DNA from: an uncultured Oscillospiraceae bacterium
Lineage (GTDB): Bacteria; Bacillota; Clostridia; Oscillospirales; Oscillospiraceae
Assembly (NCBI GenBank): GCA_944385645.1
Contig: CALWYA010000022.1
Location: 1-13,095, forward strand
Direction of reading: 5' to 3'
Length of the DNA stretch: 13,095 nt
The notes beneath the pieces are model-generated. The model did not search any database, was not told where the DNA came from, and saw only the letters and a list, made by a program, of their open reading frames with translations. Below, one piece after another: positions 1 through 6,200 of the stretch. The stretch's first letter is position 1, and each line of letters starts with the position of its first letter. Position numbers and translations under genes: made by a program.

Positions 1-103
1 GCTCCTTGAACTTGGAAGCGGGGGCCTTGCAGACGGGGCAGAACTCCGGGGGCGTGTCCCCCTCGTGGACGTAGCCGCAGACGGAACAAACAAACTTCTT
101 CAT
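1..103 (-). CDS. Reverse rubrerythrin (rubredoxin-first), N-terminal part only
   Basis: The reading frame starts at the ATG at 103 and runs off the left edge, so only 34 residues are visible. They form a rubredoxin-type iron site: C6-S-V-C9-G near the start and C22-P-V-C25 further on, with the typical G-Y-V-H-E-G and P-P-E-F-C-P-V-C context. A rubredoxin knuckle at the very N-terminus is the mark of 'reverse' rubrerythrins of anaerobic Firmicutes, which pass electrons from NADH-dependent partners to a diiron centre that reduces H2O2. The diiron domain would lie outside the window and is not seen. A free-standing rubredoxin is the alternative. AAGGAGGAG lies at 120-112, inside the end of perR, and the ATG overlaps the perR stop in an ATGA, so the two genes are almost certainly co-transcribed and translationally coupled. 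That makes control by peroxide through PerR likely (inference). Confidence 0.8.
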   Translation of the reverse strand, partial: MKKFVCSVCGYVHEGDTPPEFCPVCKAPASKFKE

Positions 104-537
104 GCTGATGTCTCCTCCTTGTTATTTTGATCGGATTGGTTGGATTGGCTCTGGGCGCAGCTCTGGCACAGCCCATGGAAGGTGAGCTCATGCCGCTGCA
201 CGGACAGGCCGTATTGCCGGCTGACGGTCTGGTCCAGGTCCCCGTCCGGATGGATGCCGGGCAGGTCCAGGACAGAACCGCAGCTGTCGCAAACGAAGTG
301 GCTGTGTGGGGTCAGCGTGCCGTCGAACCGCTCCTGTCCCCCCACCACGCCCACGCTCTGGATCAGGCCCTGCTGGCGGAAGAAGATCAGGTTGCGGTAT
401 ACCGTCCCCAGGCTCAGCCCGGGGTGGCTGGGCTTCAGCTGCTGATAGACCCACTCGGCGGAGGGGTGACAGTCGGTCCCCTGAATGGCGGCCAGAATGT
501 CGGCCCGCTTCTGGCTGTATCGGATGGCGCGCTCCAT
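100..537 (-). CDS. perR: Peroxide-responsive Fur-family repressor PerR
   Basis: A 145-residue Fur-family regulator, normal for the family. The N-terminal part (about 1-75) is the winged helix with the L-G-T-V-Y-R-N-L recognition helix at 43-50. The C-terminal part is the dimerisation domain, with two CxxC pairs (C83/C86 and C124/C127) for structural zinc. The regulatory metal ligands of Bacillus PerR appear all present: H24, D72, H78, H80 and D91, matching its H37, D85, H91, H93 and D104. The aspartate at the last position favours PerR over Fur or Zur, which usually have glutamate there. I chose the ATG at 537 because the family homology starts at M-E-R-A-I-R-Y-S and a GAGAGGGGG ribosome site precedes it. 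An in-frame upstream start at 582 would lie inside the promoter and operator. The gene overlaps the rubrerythrin by four bases and is probably autoregulated. Confidence 0.93.
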   Translation of the reverse strand: MERAIRYSQKRADILAAIQGTDCHPSAEWVYQQLKPSHPGLSLGTVYRNLIFFRQQGLIQSVGVVGGQERFDGTLTPHSHFVCDSCGSVLDLPGIHPDGDLDQTVSRQYGLSVQRHELTFHGLCQSCAQSQSNQSDQNNKEETSA

Positions 538-557
538 CAGTGGCCCCCTCTCATTAA

Positions 558-578
558 CAGTAGTAATTCTTATTACTG
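558..578 (-). promoter_or_regulatory. Putative PerR/Fur-type operator
   Basis: An AT-rich interrupted palindrome reads AGTAAT-AAGA-ATTACT on the minus strand (577-562), with a second overlapping pair, ACAGTA/TACTGT (578-573 and 563-558). It lies directly downstream of the -10 box of perR, where a bound repressor would block transcription. Composition and size fit Fur-family boxes, but the spacing is not the exact 7-1-7 Per box of Bacillus, so the assignment to PerR rests mainly on position. Confidence 0.55.
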
Positions 579-582
579 TCAC

Positions 583-611
583 AGTATAGCATGTCCGCGC
601 CGGTTTGTAAA
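583..611 (-). promoter_or_regulatory. Promoter of the perR-rubrerythrin operon
   Basis: On the minus strand, TTTACA (611-606) and TATACT (588-583) are separated by exactly 17 bases, and a TG one base before the -10 makes it an extended -10. The predicted start of transcription, near 576, falls inside the inverted repeat at 562-577. The promoter was found by eye. Confidence 0.7.
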
Positions 612-643
612 GAGGGAATGGACGAAAATTTTGAAAAATTTTT

Positions 644-671
644 CCGGGGTCCTCCCAAGGGGGGACCCCGG
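644..671 (-). terminator. Terminator after the TVP38 gene
   Basis: A 9-base-pair perfect stem (CCGGGGTCC / GGACCCCGG) with a 10-base loop lies just downstream of the stop at 683. Reading leftward it is followed by AAAAATTTTT, so the T-run is offset by five A. It separates the membrane-protein gene from perR. Confidence 0.65.
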
Positions 672-682
672 ATGTCGTCTGA

Positions 683-1387
683 TCAGCGGTCTCGCCGGCG
701 GCGGGCCTGGAGCCGGGCCAGGACGGCGGCCTCGATCCGGTCGCCGTACTTCATGCCCAGCAGGAAGAGAGCCAGTCCCGCCAGCCCGATGGGCACCATG
801 GCCCACAGGGGCAGGGAGATGGTGGAGCCCCCCAGGGCGCAGGCGAACAGCAGCCCCCAGGGCCGGGTCAGCAGGACGATGACCAGGAAATGCTTCCACG
901 AGATGCGGGTCAGCCCCGCCAGGATGCACAGGATGTCGTCGGGGAAGAAGGGGAACAGGAAGGCCAGGGTGAGGAAGATGGGGGCCTTGGTCTCCAGCAC
1001 CGCCTGGTACTTCTCCGACAGCTTCCGGCTCACCAGCCGGTCGGCGAAGTCCCGGCCCAGCCCCCGGGCCAGGGCGAACACCAGCAGGGAGCCCGCCGCC
1101 ACGGCGGCGTAGGTGAGGAAGAAGGCGGGCCAGGTCCCAAAGAGCAGCCCGCCGGCCACCGAGGTGATGTTGCTGGGGATGGGGGCCAGCACCACCGACA
1201 GGAACTGGACCACGAACAGCCACAGGTGGGAGTAGGGGGCGAACCGGGCGATATAGGCCCGCAGCCCCTCCACCGAGGAGGCGCTCTCAAAAAAACCGGT
1301 GTGATATAAAAACAGGCCGCCCCCCACGCACAGCAGGACGACGGCCAGAAGCAGAAGGACCCGTCGCTTGTTCAAGGCGCGCCGCAC
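683..1387 (-). CDS. TVP38/TMEM64-family (DedA-like, VTT domain) membrane protein
   Basis: A 234-residue integral membrane protein. Hydrophobic segments lie at about 10-28, 53-72, 76-108, 135-160, 166-187 and 192-212, and the tail is basic (R-R-R-R-D-R). The family signatures are A-P-I-P-S-N followed by A-G-G-L-L-F-G (68-84), and F-F-P-D-D-I-L-C-I-L-A-G-L (147-159), the re-entrant-loop motifs of the VTT/SNARE-associated family. Members of the wider DedA superfamily are linked to lipid scrambling or flipping and membrane homeostasis; the exact substrate of this protein cannot be read from sequence. The start at 1387 is GTG, with AGGAAAGGGG immediately before it. A TTG four codons later (1375) would have a better-spaced ribosome site, so the start is uncertain by a few residues. 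It is a single-gene unit with its own promoter and terminator. Confidence 0.88.
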   Translation of the reverse strand: MRRALNKRRVLLLLAVVLLCVGGGLFLYHTGFFESASSVEGLRAYIARFAPYSHLWLFVVQFLSVVLAPIPSNITSVAGGLLFGTWPAFFLTYAAVAAGSLLVFALARGLGRDFADRLVSRKLSEKYQAVLETKAPIFLTLAFLFPFFPDDILCILAGLTRISWKHFLVIVLLTRPWGLLFACALGGSTISLPLWAMVPIGLAGLALFLLGMKYGDRIEAAVLARLQARRRRDR

Positions 1388-1410
1388 CCCCTTTCCTGTT
1401 TGCTGGACCT

Positions 1411-1442
1411 ATTGTAGCACAGCGGGCCTGAAAAAACGACAA
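1411..1442 (-). promoter_or_regulatory. Probable promoter of the TVP38 gene
   Basis: An extended -10, TGCTACAAT, lies at 1419-1411 on the minus strand, about 24 bases upstream of the GTG start. The nearest -35-like hexamer, TTGTCG at 1442-1437, is 20 bases away, which is too long, so this may work mainly through the extended -10. The AT-rich island begins at the same point, so the upstream half of the native promoter may have been replaced. Confidence 0.45.
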
Positions 1443-1549
1443 AGAATTTCTTAAAACTTGATGAAATTTCGATTCCGGCTCATCGAGGAAAAATTGTCCT
1501 GGATTTTTTGTGATTGCCCCCAAAAGGGATATGATCGTTCTGCATCATC

Positions 1550-1577
1550 TTGAAAAATAGTAAAATTCAAATATAAT
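1550..1577 (+). promoter_or_regulatory. Promoter of the exonuclease-NUMOD1 gene
   Basis: TTGAAA (1550-1555) and a perfect TATAAT (1572-1577) are separated by 16 bases. They lie about 52 bases upstream of the TTG start in the AT-rich island. It is one of the strongest promoters in the window, so the gene is probably expressed from its own promoter. Confidence 0.7.
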
Positions 1578-1629
1578 AAAGTATGGACATGCAAGAATTC
1601 TCGTTCAAAATTGGAGAGGTGAGATAATT

Positions 1630-3435
1630 TTGAATATATTTAATTTTTTCAAGAAGAAAATAAATGCTAAACCGCAAGTCGAAGAAGAAACTGAGGTAAA
1701 GCTTCCTATAAAAAGCGGCGTTGCTATATCAAAACGAATCGATCTTGATTCCACAAATGAGAATAGTATACGCAACTGTTTCGTTGCCTTTGATGTTGAA
1801 ACAACTGGATTAAGTCCTACACTTGACCGAATCATCGAAATTAGTGCAGTCATTTTTCGGAATGGGGTGGTTCACAAAGTTTTTTCATCACTTGTGAATC
1901 CTGGAGTTTTAATTTCCCAGTCTGCATCTGCCGTCAATCATATTACAAACGCTATGCTTATCGACGCTCCATCCGAAACAGAATTGTACCCTCAATTAAT
2001 CGACTTTTTGGGTGACGCGCTAAGTGGTAAAACCGTAATGTGCGCTCATAATGCAAAATTTGACTTTGACTTTCTTTGCAACACATTATCTCGCCTTGGA
2101 TTTGATGCTAATATTGTATATATTGATACACTTAACCTTGCAAGAAAATATTTGCACGGATTAGAAAATTATAAACAGAATACAGTTGAAAAGCACTTTG
2201 GATTAGTAAATCTATCTTCGCATCGAGCAGAATCGGATGCAGAAAATTGTGGATACATTTTATTCAATTTGTTATTGGTTGCCAGCAAATGCTTTGAAGA
2301 GGAAAAGAGACAAGTTGAAAAATCCAAGCCGAGTTTACAAGAATTAGAGGTGTGTGCCTATATTCAGACAATCATTTCTCAAAAAGGCGGAGACACTGAA
2401 TTTCTTCGATTCAGGAAAAACCGTAGTGGTTATGTAGATGTGTATTGCCTATATAATTTCTTAAAATTCAAAGTTTCAAAGAAAGGCAGTTATATTTTAA
2501 TTAAAAATAGTTACCCTGTAGCAAAAAATTATCATACTGAGTTGTGCACACAAAGTGAAGGAGGTACAGACAATATACGAGTATACTTTACGTCTCCTTT
2601 TGATTTGGAGGGATTATCAGAATACATTTATTTGACATTTTTAAACTGTCATAAATCCATGGAGGAATATGTGTCGTGTAGCAATTATAGGAGACAAGAA
2701 CTAGAAGATAGTGTTCGATTGATGTGCTTTTTGACAAGTAAAGATGTATCCTCCTTATTGGATGGTGCAAAAAAACGCGAGTATGCTCCAGTAGACATTT
2801 CCGTTGCGAATGAGCCTCGAATTTCTCGTGCCGATGTTGTGATTAATGCTGTCCATAGTCGGGTCCCATTGAGTAAAGTCCAAAATAGCGAAAATTGGGA
2901 AAAAGGATTTGAGGCAGGCTTTCCATATTGGGAAAAAGGCGAAAAAGCCAGAAAAAGCGGAGATTTTACATTAGCTGTAGAATTGTTCGATAAAGCGCGA
3001 TTGAATGGGTACGTAGCCCCAGCACTATATAATTCTTATGCGTTAACATATCGTCAACTGAAAGATTATAGTAATGAAATAGTAATATTGGATGAAGGAA
3101 TCTCAAGGATACCGGAGCATTCCAGTACATGGAACGCTCGAAGAGATAAAGCAATAAGGCTACTTTTCGTTCAACAGGAAAGTGAAAGAAAGTTAACAGA
3201 AAAAGCAAAAGAAAAAGTTGAAAAAATAGCACAAAAAGAGGCGGTTTTATCTACTCCGAAACAGCCTCGGAGCAGAGCGGTTCTGCAAATGGACGATAAC
3301 GGCAACATCATAAAAGAGTTTGCTACAATATCCGCCGCCGCACAAGAAGCAGGCGTAAGTTCTAAGAGCATTCGAGATGCTGCCAACGGCGTTCAGAAAA
3401 GAGCCGGTGGCTATCATTGGATGTATAAAAAATAA
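1630..3435 (+). CDS. DEDDh 3'-5' exonuclease with TPR-like helices and C-terminal NUMOD1-like domain
   Basis: A 601-residue protein of a type I cannot name as a whole. Residues 50-215 are a DnaQ-like exonuclease: F-D55-V-E57-T-T-G (motif I), H140-N-A-K-F-D145 (motif II) and H198-R-A-E-S-D203 (motif III), so the four acidic metal ligands and the general-base histidine are intact. Residues 235-415 match no domain I recognise. Residues 423-510 look like two TPR-type helix pairs (A-R-K-S-G-D-F-T-L-A-V-E-L-F-D-K-A). Residues 515-540 are a lysine/glutamate-rich helix. Residues 549-600 resemble NUMOD1, the small DNA-binding module of homing endonucleases (V-L-Q-M-D-D-N-G-N-I-I-K-E-F, then A-G-G-Y-H-W-M-Y-K). 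The start is TTG at 1630, seven bases after GGAGAGGTGAG; no other start lies near. The gene is clearly AT-rich between very GC-rich genes and looks acquired. Exonuclease activity on DNA is likely; the role (defence, repair or mobile-element function) is open. Confidence 0.85.
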   Translation: MNIFNFFKKKINAKPQVEEETEVKLPIKSGVAISKRIDLDSTNENSIRNCFVAFDVETTGLSPTLDRIIEISAVIFRNGVVHKVFSSLVNPGVLISQSASAVNHITNAMLIDAPSETELYPQLIDFLGDALSGKTVMCAHNAKFDFDFLCNTLSRLGFDANIVYIDTLNLARKYLHGLENYKQNTVEKHFGLVNLSSHRAESDAENCGYILFNLLLVASKCFEEEKRQVEKSKPSLQELEVCAYIQTIISQKGGDTEFLRFRKNRSGYVDVYCLYNFLKFKVSKKGSYILIKNSYPVAKNYHTELCTQSEGGTDNIRVYFTSPFDLEGLSEYIYLTFLNCHKSMEEYVSCSNYRRQELEDSVRLMCFLTSKDVSSLLDGAKKREYAPVDISVANEPRISRADVVINAVHSRVPLSKVQNSENWEKGFEAGFPYWEKGEKARKSGDFTLAVELFDKARLNGYVAPALYNSYALTYRQLKDYSNEIVILDEGISRIPEHSSTWNARRDKAIRLLFVQQESERKLTEKAKEKVEKIAQKEAVLSTPKQPRSRAVLQMDDNGNIIKEFATISAAAQEAGVSSKSIRDAANGVQKRAGGYHWMYKK

Positions 3436-3473
3436 CCTCGTTGTCTACATAACGGCAGACAAACTAACAAAAA

Positions 3474-3505
3474 AGAACAGGTATGACAAAAATCATGCCT
3501 GTTCT
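3474..3505. terminator. Hairpin at the end of the AT-rich island
   Basis: A 13-base arm (3474-3486) pairs with 3493-3505 around a CAAAAA loop. As plus-strand RNA all positions pair, one as a U-G wobble, but the 3' flank is A-rich. As minus-strand RNA there is one C-A mismatch, but a run of six T follows. It may end the exonuclease mRNA, stop leftward read-through from metF, or both. Confidence 0.6.
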
Positions 3506-3581
3506 AAAAAATATGTATTGCAGTTCAATGACTAAGCAAGCATTGGCGGGAAAACAAAGTCTTTCGAGCAAAAGCACCGCG

Positions 3582-3626
3582 TTACACCCGCCGGATGGCC
3601 GAGATGCTGCCGGCGATCTGCCCGGC
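3582..3626 (-). pseudogene. Orphan copy of the metF 3' end
   Basis: Read leftward in frame, this stretch encodes A-G-Q-I-A-G-S-I-S-A-I-R-R-V and a TAA stop. The intact metF, 105 bases further right, ends A-K-Q-I-A-G-S-I-S-A-I-R-R-V with TGA. The 42 sense bases match at 37 positions. Three of the five differences are silent third-codon changes (V, S, I) and two change one codon (K to G). The fragment therefore diverged as coding sequence in another metF allele rather than by recent copying. Beyond this the frame has no metF similarity, so it is a remnant, probably a junction left when the AT-rich island arrived. Confidence 0.75.
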
Positions 3627-3641
3627 CTCGCCGGAAGGTAA

Positions 3642-3668
3642 GTTCCCCCGCCCGGAGGGCGGGGGAAC
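3642..3668 (-). terminator. Terminator-like hairpin after metF
   Basis: A perfect 12-base-pair stem (GTTCCCCCGCCC / GGGCGGGGGAAC) with a 3-base loop lies 18 bases past the metF stop. The leftward tail (TTACCTT) is only moderately T-rich. It lies between the metF stop and the orphan metF tail, so it belongs to the native side of the junction. Confidence 0.65.
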
Positions 3669-3686
3669 GAAAAATCAAGCCAGGAC

Positions 3687-4553
3687 TCATACCCGCCGGA
3701 TGGCGGAAATGCTGCCGGCGATCTGCTTGGCCACGTCGGGGTTGTTCATGGTATACAGGTGGATGCCGTCCACCCCGCCGGCGATCAGGTCGGAGATCTG
3801 GTCGATGGCGTAGGCGATGCCCGCCTCCCGCAGGGCCTCCGGGTGGTCGCCGTACTTGGCCAGGATGCGGGTGAGCTTCCGGGGCATGCTGGCCCCGCAC
3901 ATGGACACCATCCGGCGGATGGAGTTCTGGGACAGGACGGGCATGATGCCCGCCTCGATGGGGACGTTGATGCCGGCGATGCGGGCCCGCTCCAGGAAGC
4001 GGAAGAAGTCCTCGTTGTCAAAGAAGAGCTGGCTGACCAGGTGCTGGGCCCCGGCGTCCACCTTCTCCTTCAGGTGCCGGATGTCGCTGACCAGGTCGGG
4101 GCTCTCCAGGTGCCCCTCGGGGTAGCAGGCGGCGGACACGCCGAAGTCCCCCCGGGCGTGGATATAGGCCACCAGGTCGCTGGCGTGGGCGAAGTCGGTC
4201 TTGGGGGGGATGTCCGGGTTCACATCCCCCCGGAGGGCCAGCACGTTCTCCACCCCGTCCCCCTTCAGCTGGGCCAGCAGGTGGTCCACCTCCGCCCTTC
4301 CGGCGGCCACGCAGGTCAGGTGGGCCATGGCGGGGATGTGGTAGCGGTTCTGGATGATGGAGGCGATCTCGTGGGTGGTCTGATTCACCTGGGAGCCTCC
4401 CGCCCCGAAGGTGACGCTGATGAAGTCGGGGCGGATGTCCTTCAAGCCGTCCAGGGTGGTGTAGATGCTGTCTACCGGCATGTCCCGCTTGGGGGGGAAC
4501 ACCTCGCAGGAGAATACCGTCCTGCCCTGTCCGAACAGCTGTGCCAGTCGCAT
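3687..4553 (-). CDS. metF: 5,10-methylenetetrahydrofolate reductase
   Basis: A 288-residue FAD-dependent TIM-barrel enzyme that reduces 5,10-methylene-THF to 5-methyl-THF, the methyl donor for methionine synthase. Family motifs in order: F-S-C-E17-V-F-P-P-K (catalytic glutamate, E28 in E. coli), S-V-T-F-G-A-G-G-S (46-54), H-L-T-C (78-81), N-V-L-A-L-R-G-D110 (folate-binding aspartate), S-A-A-C-Y-P-E-G-H (140-148), Q175-L-F-F-D-N, P-I-E-A-G-I-M-P and G-I-H-L-Y-T-M-N. Length is close to bacterial MetF. The ATG at 4553 has AAAAGGAGG seven bases before it. The nearest upstream gene (xth) is separated by a strong hairpin, so metF may have its own promoter, but I could not identify one in the short gap. 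Its product feeds the metH encoded 5 kb away on the other strand. The last 14 codons have a diverged second copy at 3582-3626. Confidence 0.97.
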   Translation of the reverse strand: MRLAQLFGQGRTVFSCEVFPPKRDMPVDSIYTTLDGLKDIRPDFISVTFGAGGSQVNQTTHEIASIIQNRYHIPAMAHLTCVAAGRAEVDHLLAQLKGDGVENVLALRGDVNPDIPPKTDFAHASDLVAYIHARGDFGVSAACYPEGHLESPDLVSDIRHLKEKVDAGAQHLVSQLFFDNEDFFRFLERARIAGINVPIEAGIMPVLSQNSIRRMVSMCGASMPRKLTRILAKYGDHPEALREAGIAYAIDQISDLIAGGVDGIHLYTMNNPDVAKQIAGSISAIRRV

Positions 4554-4582
4554 GGGAAAGCCTCCTTTTTATTGATTGTCTT

Positions 4583-4615
4583 TTGTTGTCCCGCCCCGCA
4601 GGGGCGGGACAACAA
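4583..4615 (-). terminator. Strong hairpin between xth and metF
   Basis: A perfect 15-base-pair stem (TTGTTGTCCCGCCCC with its complement) and a GCA/TGC loop, 11 bases after the xth stop. The leftward tail is AAAAGACAATC, without a T-run. It could therefore be a weak terminator or an mRNA-stabilising stem upstream of metF. Confidence 0.55.
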
Positions 4616-4626
4616 TATCCTTATTT

Positions 4627-5385
4627 TTAAATATCCAGGTCCAGCAGCACCGGACAGTGGTCGCTGCCCTGTACGTCGCTGAGGATCTCCGCCCGGCGGA
4701 TCTTGTCCCGGAGGCGGTCGGAGACGATGAAGTAGTCGATGCGCCACCCGGCGTTGTTCTCCCGGGCGTGGAACCGGTAGGACCACCAGGAGTAGGCCCC
4801 GGTGACGTCGGGGTAGAGATACCGGAAGGTGTCGGTGAAGCCGGAGGACAGCAGGGCGGTCATCTTCTCCCGCTCCTGGTCGGAGAAGCCGGCGTTGCCC
4901 CGGTTGGTCTTGGGGTTCTTCAGGTCGATCTCCTCGTGGGCCACGTTCAGGTCCCCGCAGTAGATCACCGGCTTGGTCCTGTCCAGGCTCATGAGGTAGT
5001 CCCGCAGGTCGTCCTCCCACTCCATCCGGTAGTCCAGCCGCTTCAGCCCGTCCTGGGCGTTGGGGGTGTAGCAGCACACCAGATAGAAGGGCTCATACTC
5101 CAGGGTAATAAGCCGCCCCTCGTGGTCGTGGGGTTCCCGGTCCATGCCGTAGGCCACCGCCAGCGGCTGGTGGGGCGTAAAGACGGCGGTGCCGGAATAG
5201 CCCTTCTTCTCGGCGGAGTTCCAGAACTCCAGCACCCCGTCCCCCAGGTCCAGATCGGCCTGGCCCCGCTCCATCTTGGTCTCCTGCAGACACAGGAAAT
5301 CAGGCCGGCGTGCCTGGTAAAAATCCAGGAACCCCTTCTTCAGACAGGCCCTCAGGCCGTTCACATTCCAGGAGATCAGTTCCAT
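4627..5385 (-). CDS. xth: Exodeoxyribonuclease III / AP endonuclease
   Basis: A 252-residue exonuclease-endonuclease-phosphatase enzyme for base-excision repair, cutting at abasic sites and degrading 3' ends. The catalytic residues of the Xth/ExoA family are all visible: I-S-W-N7-V-N-G-L-R, C-L-Q-E35-T-K, C-C-Y106-T-P-N, Y-C-G-D145-L-N147-V-A-H, W-R-I-D217-Y-F and the final G-S-D-H243-C-P-V. N-R-G-N-A-G-F and the S-W-W-S-Y-R-F loop are also typical. The frame stays open upstream to 5496, but conservation begins at M-E-L-I-S-W-N, and ACACAAGGAGG lies just before the ATG at 5385, which decides the start. The upstream gap to the DIP1984 gene holds a tRNA-like remnant. Nothing unusual in the protein itself. 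Confidence 0.96.
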   Translation of the reverse strand: MELISWNVNGLRACLKKGFLDFYQARRPDFLCLQETKMERGQADLDLGDGVLEFWNSAEKKGYSGTAVFTPHQPLAVAYGMDREPHDHEGRLITLEYEPFYLVCCYTPNAQDGLKRLDYRMEWEDDLRDYLMSLDRTKPVIYCGDLNVAHEEIDLKNPKTNRGNAGFSDQEREKMTALLSSGFTDTFRYLYPDVTGAYSWWSYRFHARENNAGWRIDYFIVSDRLRDKIRRAEILSDVQGSDHCPVLLDLDI

Positions 5386-5498
5386 GAGCGCCTCCTTGTG
5401 TCGTTTCAGTTTCCCCTGTCCCACCCTCGTCTCCGGCCAATGCGCGGTCGTGCGATGTAACTTAAAAAACAGTGCAGTCGTACCCGGTCGGGGCATTA

Positions 5499-5550
5499 CG
5501 ATACCGCGGGATTTGAACCCGGCGCCCGCCCGAAGGCGCTGCCACTGATC
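5499..5550 (-). other. Degenerate tRNA-like sequence
   Basis: On the minus strand a D-arm-like GATCAGTGGCAGCGC is followed, after a shortened GC-rich middle, by GGTTCAAATCC, which fits the tRNA T-loop consensus, with a four-pair T-stem and GGTATCG in the place of the 3' acceptor strand. No matching 5' acceptor strand (CGATACC) is found upstream, the anticodon region is about ten bases too short, and there is no CCA. It is best read as a tRNA remnant or chance mimic, not a working tRNA. Confidence 0.4.
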
Positions 5551-5607
5551 GGCTTTTTTCTCCGCCGCGGAGATTGCATTCGCTCCGGAAACTACCAGTC
5601 TGGCGAT

Positions 5608-6057
5608 TTACAGTTCGGTGGTCCAATTGGTCTGCTGGATCTGATTGTCCAGCAGACGCAGCTCCCGGGCCATCCGGTCCACCGTCTTCTGCAGCTGCGC
5701 CACAGGGACAGTGCTGTGAATCCTGATCTCCGACCGGGTGGCGCGCTGAGCGGTCCGGCTGGCCTCCTGGAGAAAATCCCGATAGGCGCTGACCTTCAGG
5801 GTCAGGCAGTCTCGGCGGGCAATCAGCTCCGTCAGCGTATACTCCCCCACCCGAGTCCTGCTGTTGGTCAGATTGATGCGCCCGATCAGTTCTTCCAGCG
5901 AATCGACACAGCGGTCCAGCTCCGCCAGAAGCTCCGCCGGGTCCTCGGCGGGGGTCTCCCCCTCCTGCACCAGGGCGTTATTCTCCAGGCGGTCTCTCAG
6001 CTGCTCGATACGGCGGTTCAAATCGGCCCGCTCCTGCAGGGCCTCGGCCAGCTTCAT
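5608..6057 (-). CDS. DIP1984-family protein
   Basis: A 149-residue, strongly charged, mostly helical protein. It matches from memory the small family named after Corynebacterium DIP1984 (sometimes labelled septicolysin-like). Recognisable stretches are M-K-L-A-E-A-L-Q-E-R-A-D-L-N-R-R-I at the start, E-N-N-A-L-V-Q-E-G-E, R-I-N-L-T-N-S in the middle, T-L-T-E-L-I-A-R-R-D and the C-terminal L-D-N-Q-I-Q-Q-T-N-W-T-T-E-L. Long helices at about 1-30, 45-65 and 115-145 suggest a coiled-coil bundle. I do not know a proven biochemical role. The frame extends upstream to 6384, but AGAAGGAGG six to seven bases before the ATG at 6057 and family similarity fix this start. No signal peptide or membrane segment is seen, so it is probably cytoplasmic. 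Confidence 0.9.
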   Translation of the reverse strand: MKLAEALQERADLNRRIEQLRDRLENNALVQEGETPAEDPAELLAELDRCVDSLEELIGRINLTNSRTRVGEYTLTELIARRDCLTLKVSAYRDFLQEASRTAQRATRSEIRIHSTVPVAQLQKTVDRMARELRLLDNQIQQTNWTTEL

Positions 6058-6163
6058 GGCAATTCCTCCTTCTGTCGGGCCCGAACGGGCGCATTCTTGT
6101 CCTCCATTATACCCGGAAGCCGCTGGTTTTGCAAGGAATTTCCTTCTTCCGGTCAAATCAAAT

Positions 6164-6194
6164 CCGCCCGGCCGTGCTGTGCACGGCCGGGCGG
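6164..6194 (-). terminator. Terminator of the RNHCP gene
   Basis: A perfect 13-base-pair stem (CCGCCCGGCCGTG with its complement) and a 5-base loop, six bases past the stop of the RNHCP gene. The leftward tail ATTTGATTTGACC is T-rich. Confidence 0.8.
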
Positions 6195-6200
6195 TTCTCA

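Larger units (their letters stand above)
1431..3581. other. AT-rich island of probable foreign origin
   Basis: Base composition changes abruptly near 1431 and back near 3582. The island holds only the exonuclease-NUMOD1 gene, its promoter and a downstream hairpin. I see no integrase, transposase, clear terminal inverted repeats or tRNA at the edges. On the right it abuts a second copy of the metF tail (3582-3626), which suggests entry by recombination. The limits are judged by eye. Confidence 0.7.

Noticed and set aside
1287..1523. Possible 78-codon gene on the minus strand upstream of the TVP38 gene
   Set aside because: It overlaps the start and promoter of the TVP38 gene and spans the composition boundary, with no recognisable motif.
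1440..3565. Similar words CAAAGAATTTC (1440) and CAAAGTCTTTC (3555) near the two island edges, as possible target-site repeats
   Set aside because: Only 9 of 11 bases match in AT-rich sequence, no element ends adjoin them, and such matches are expected by chance.
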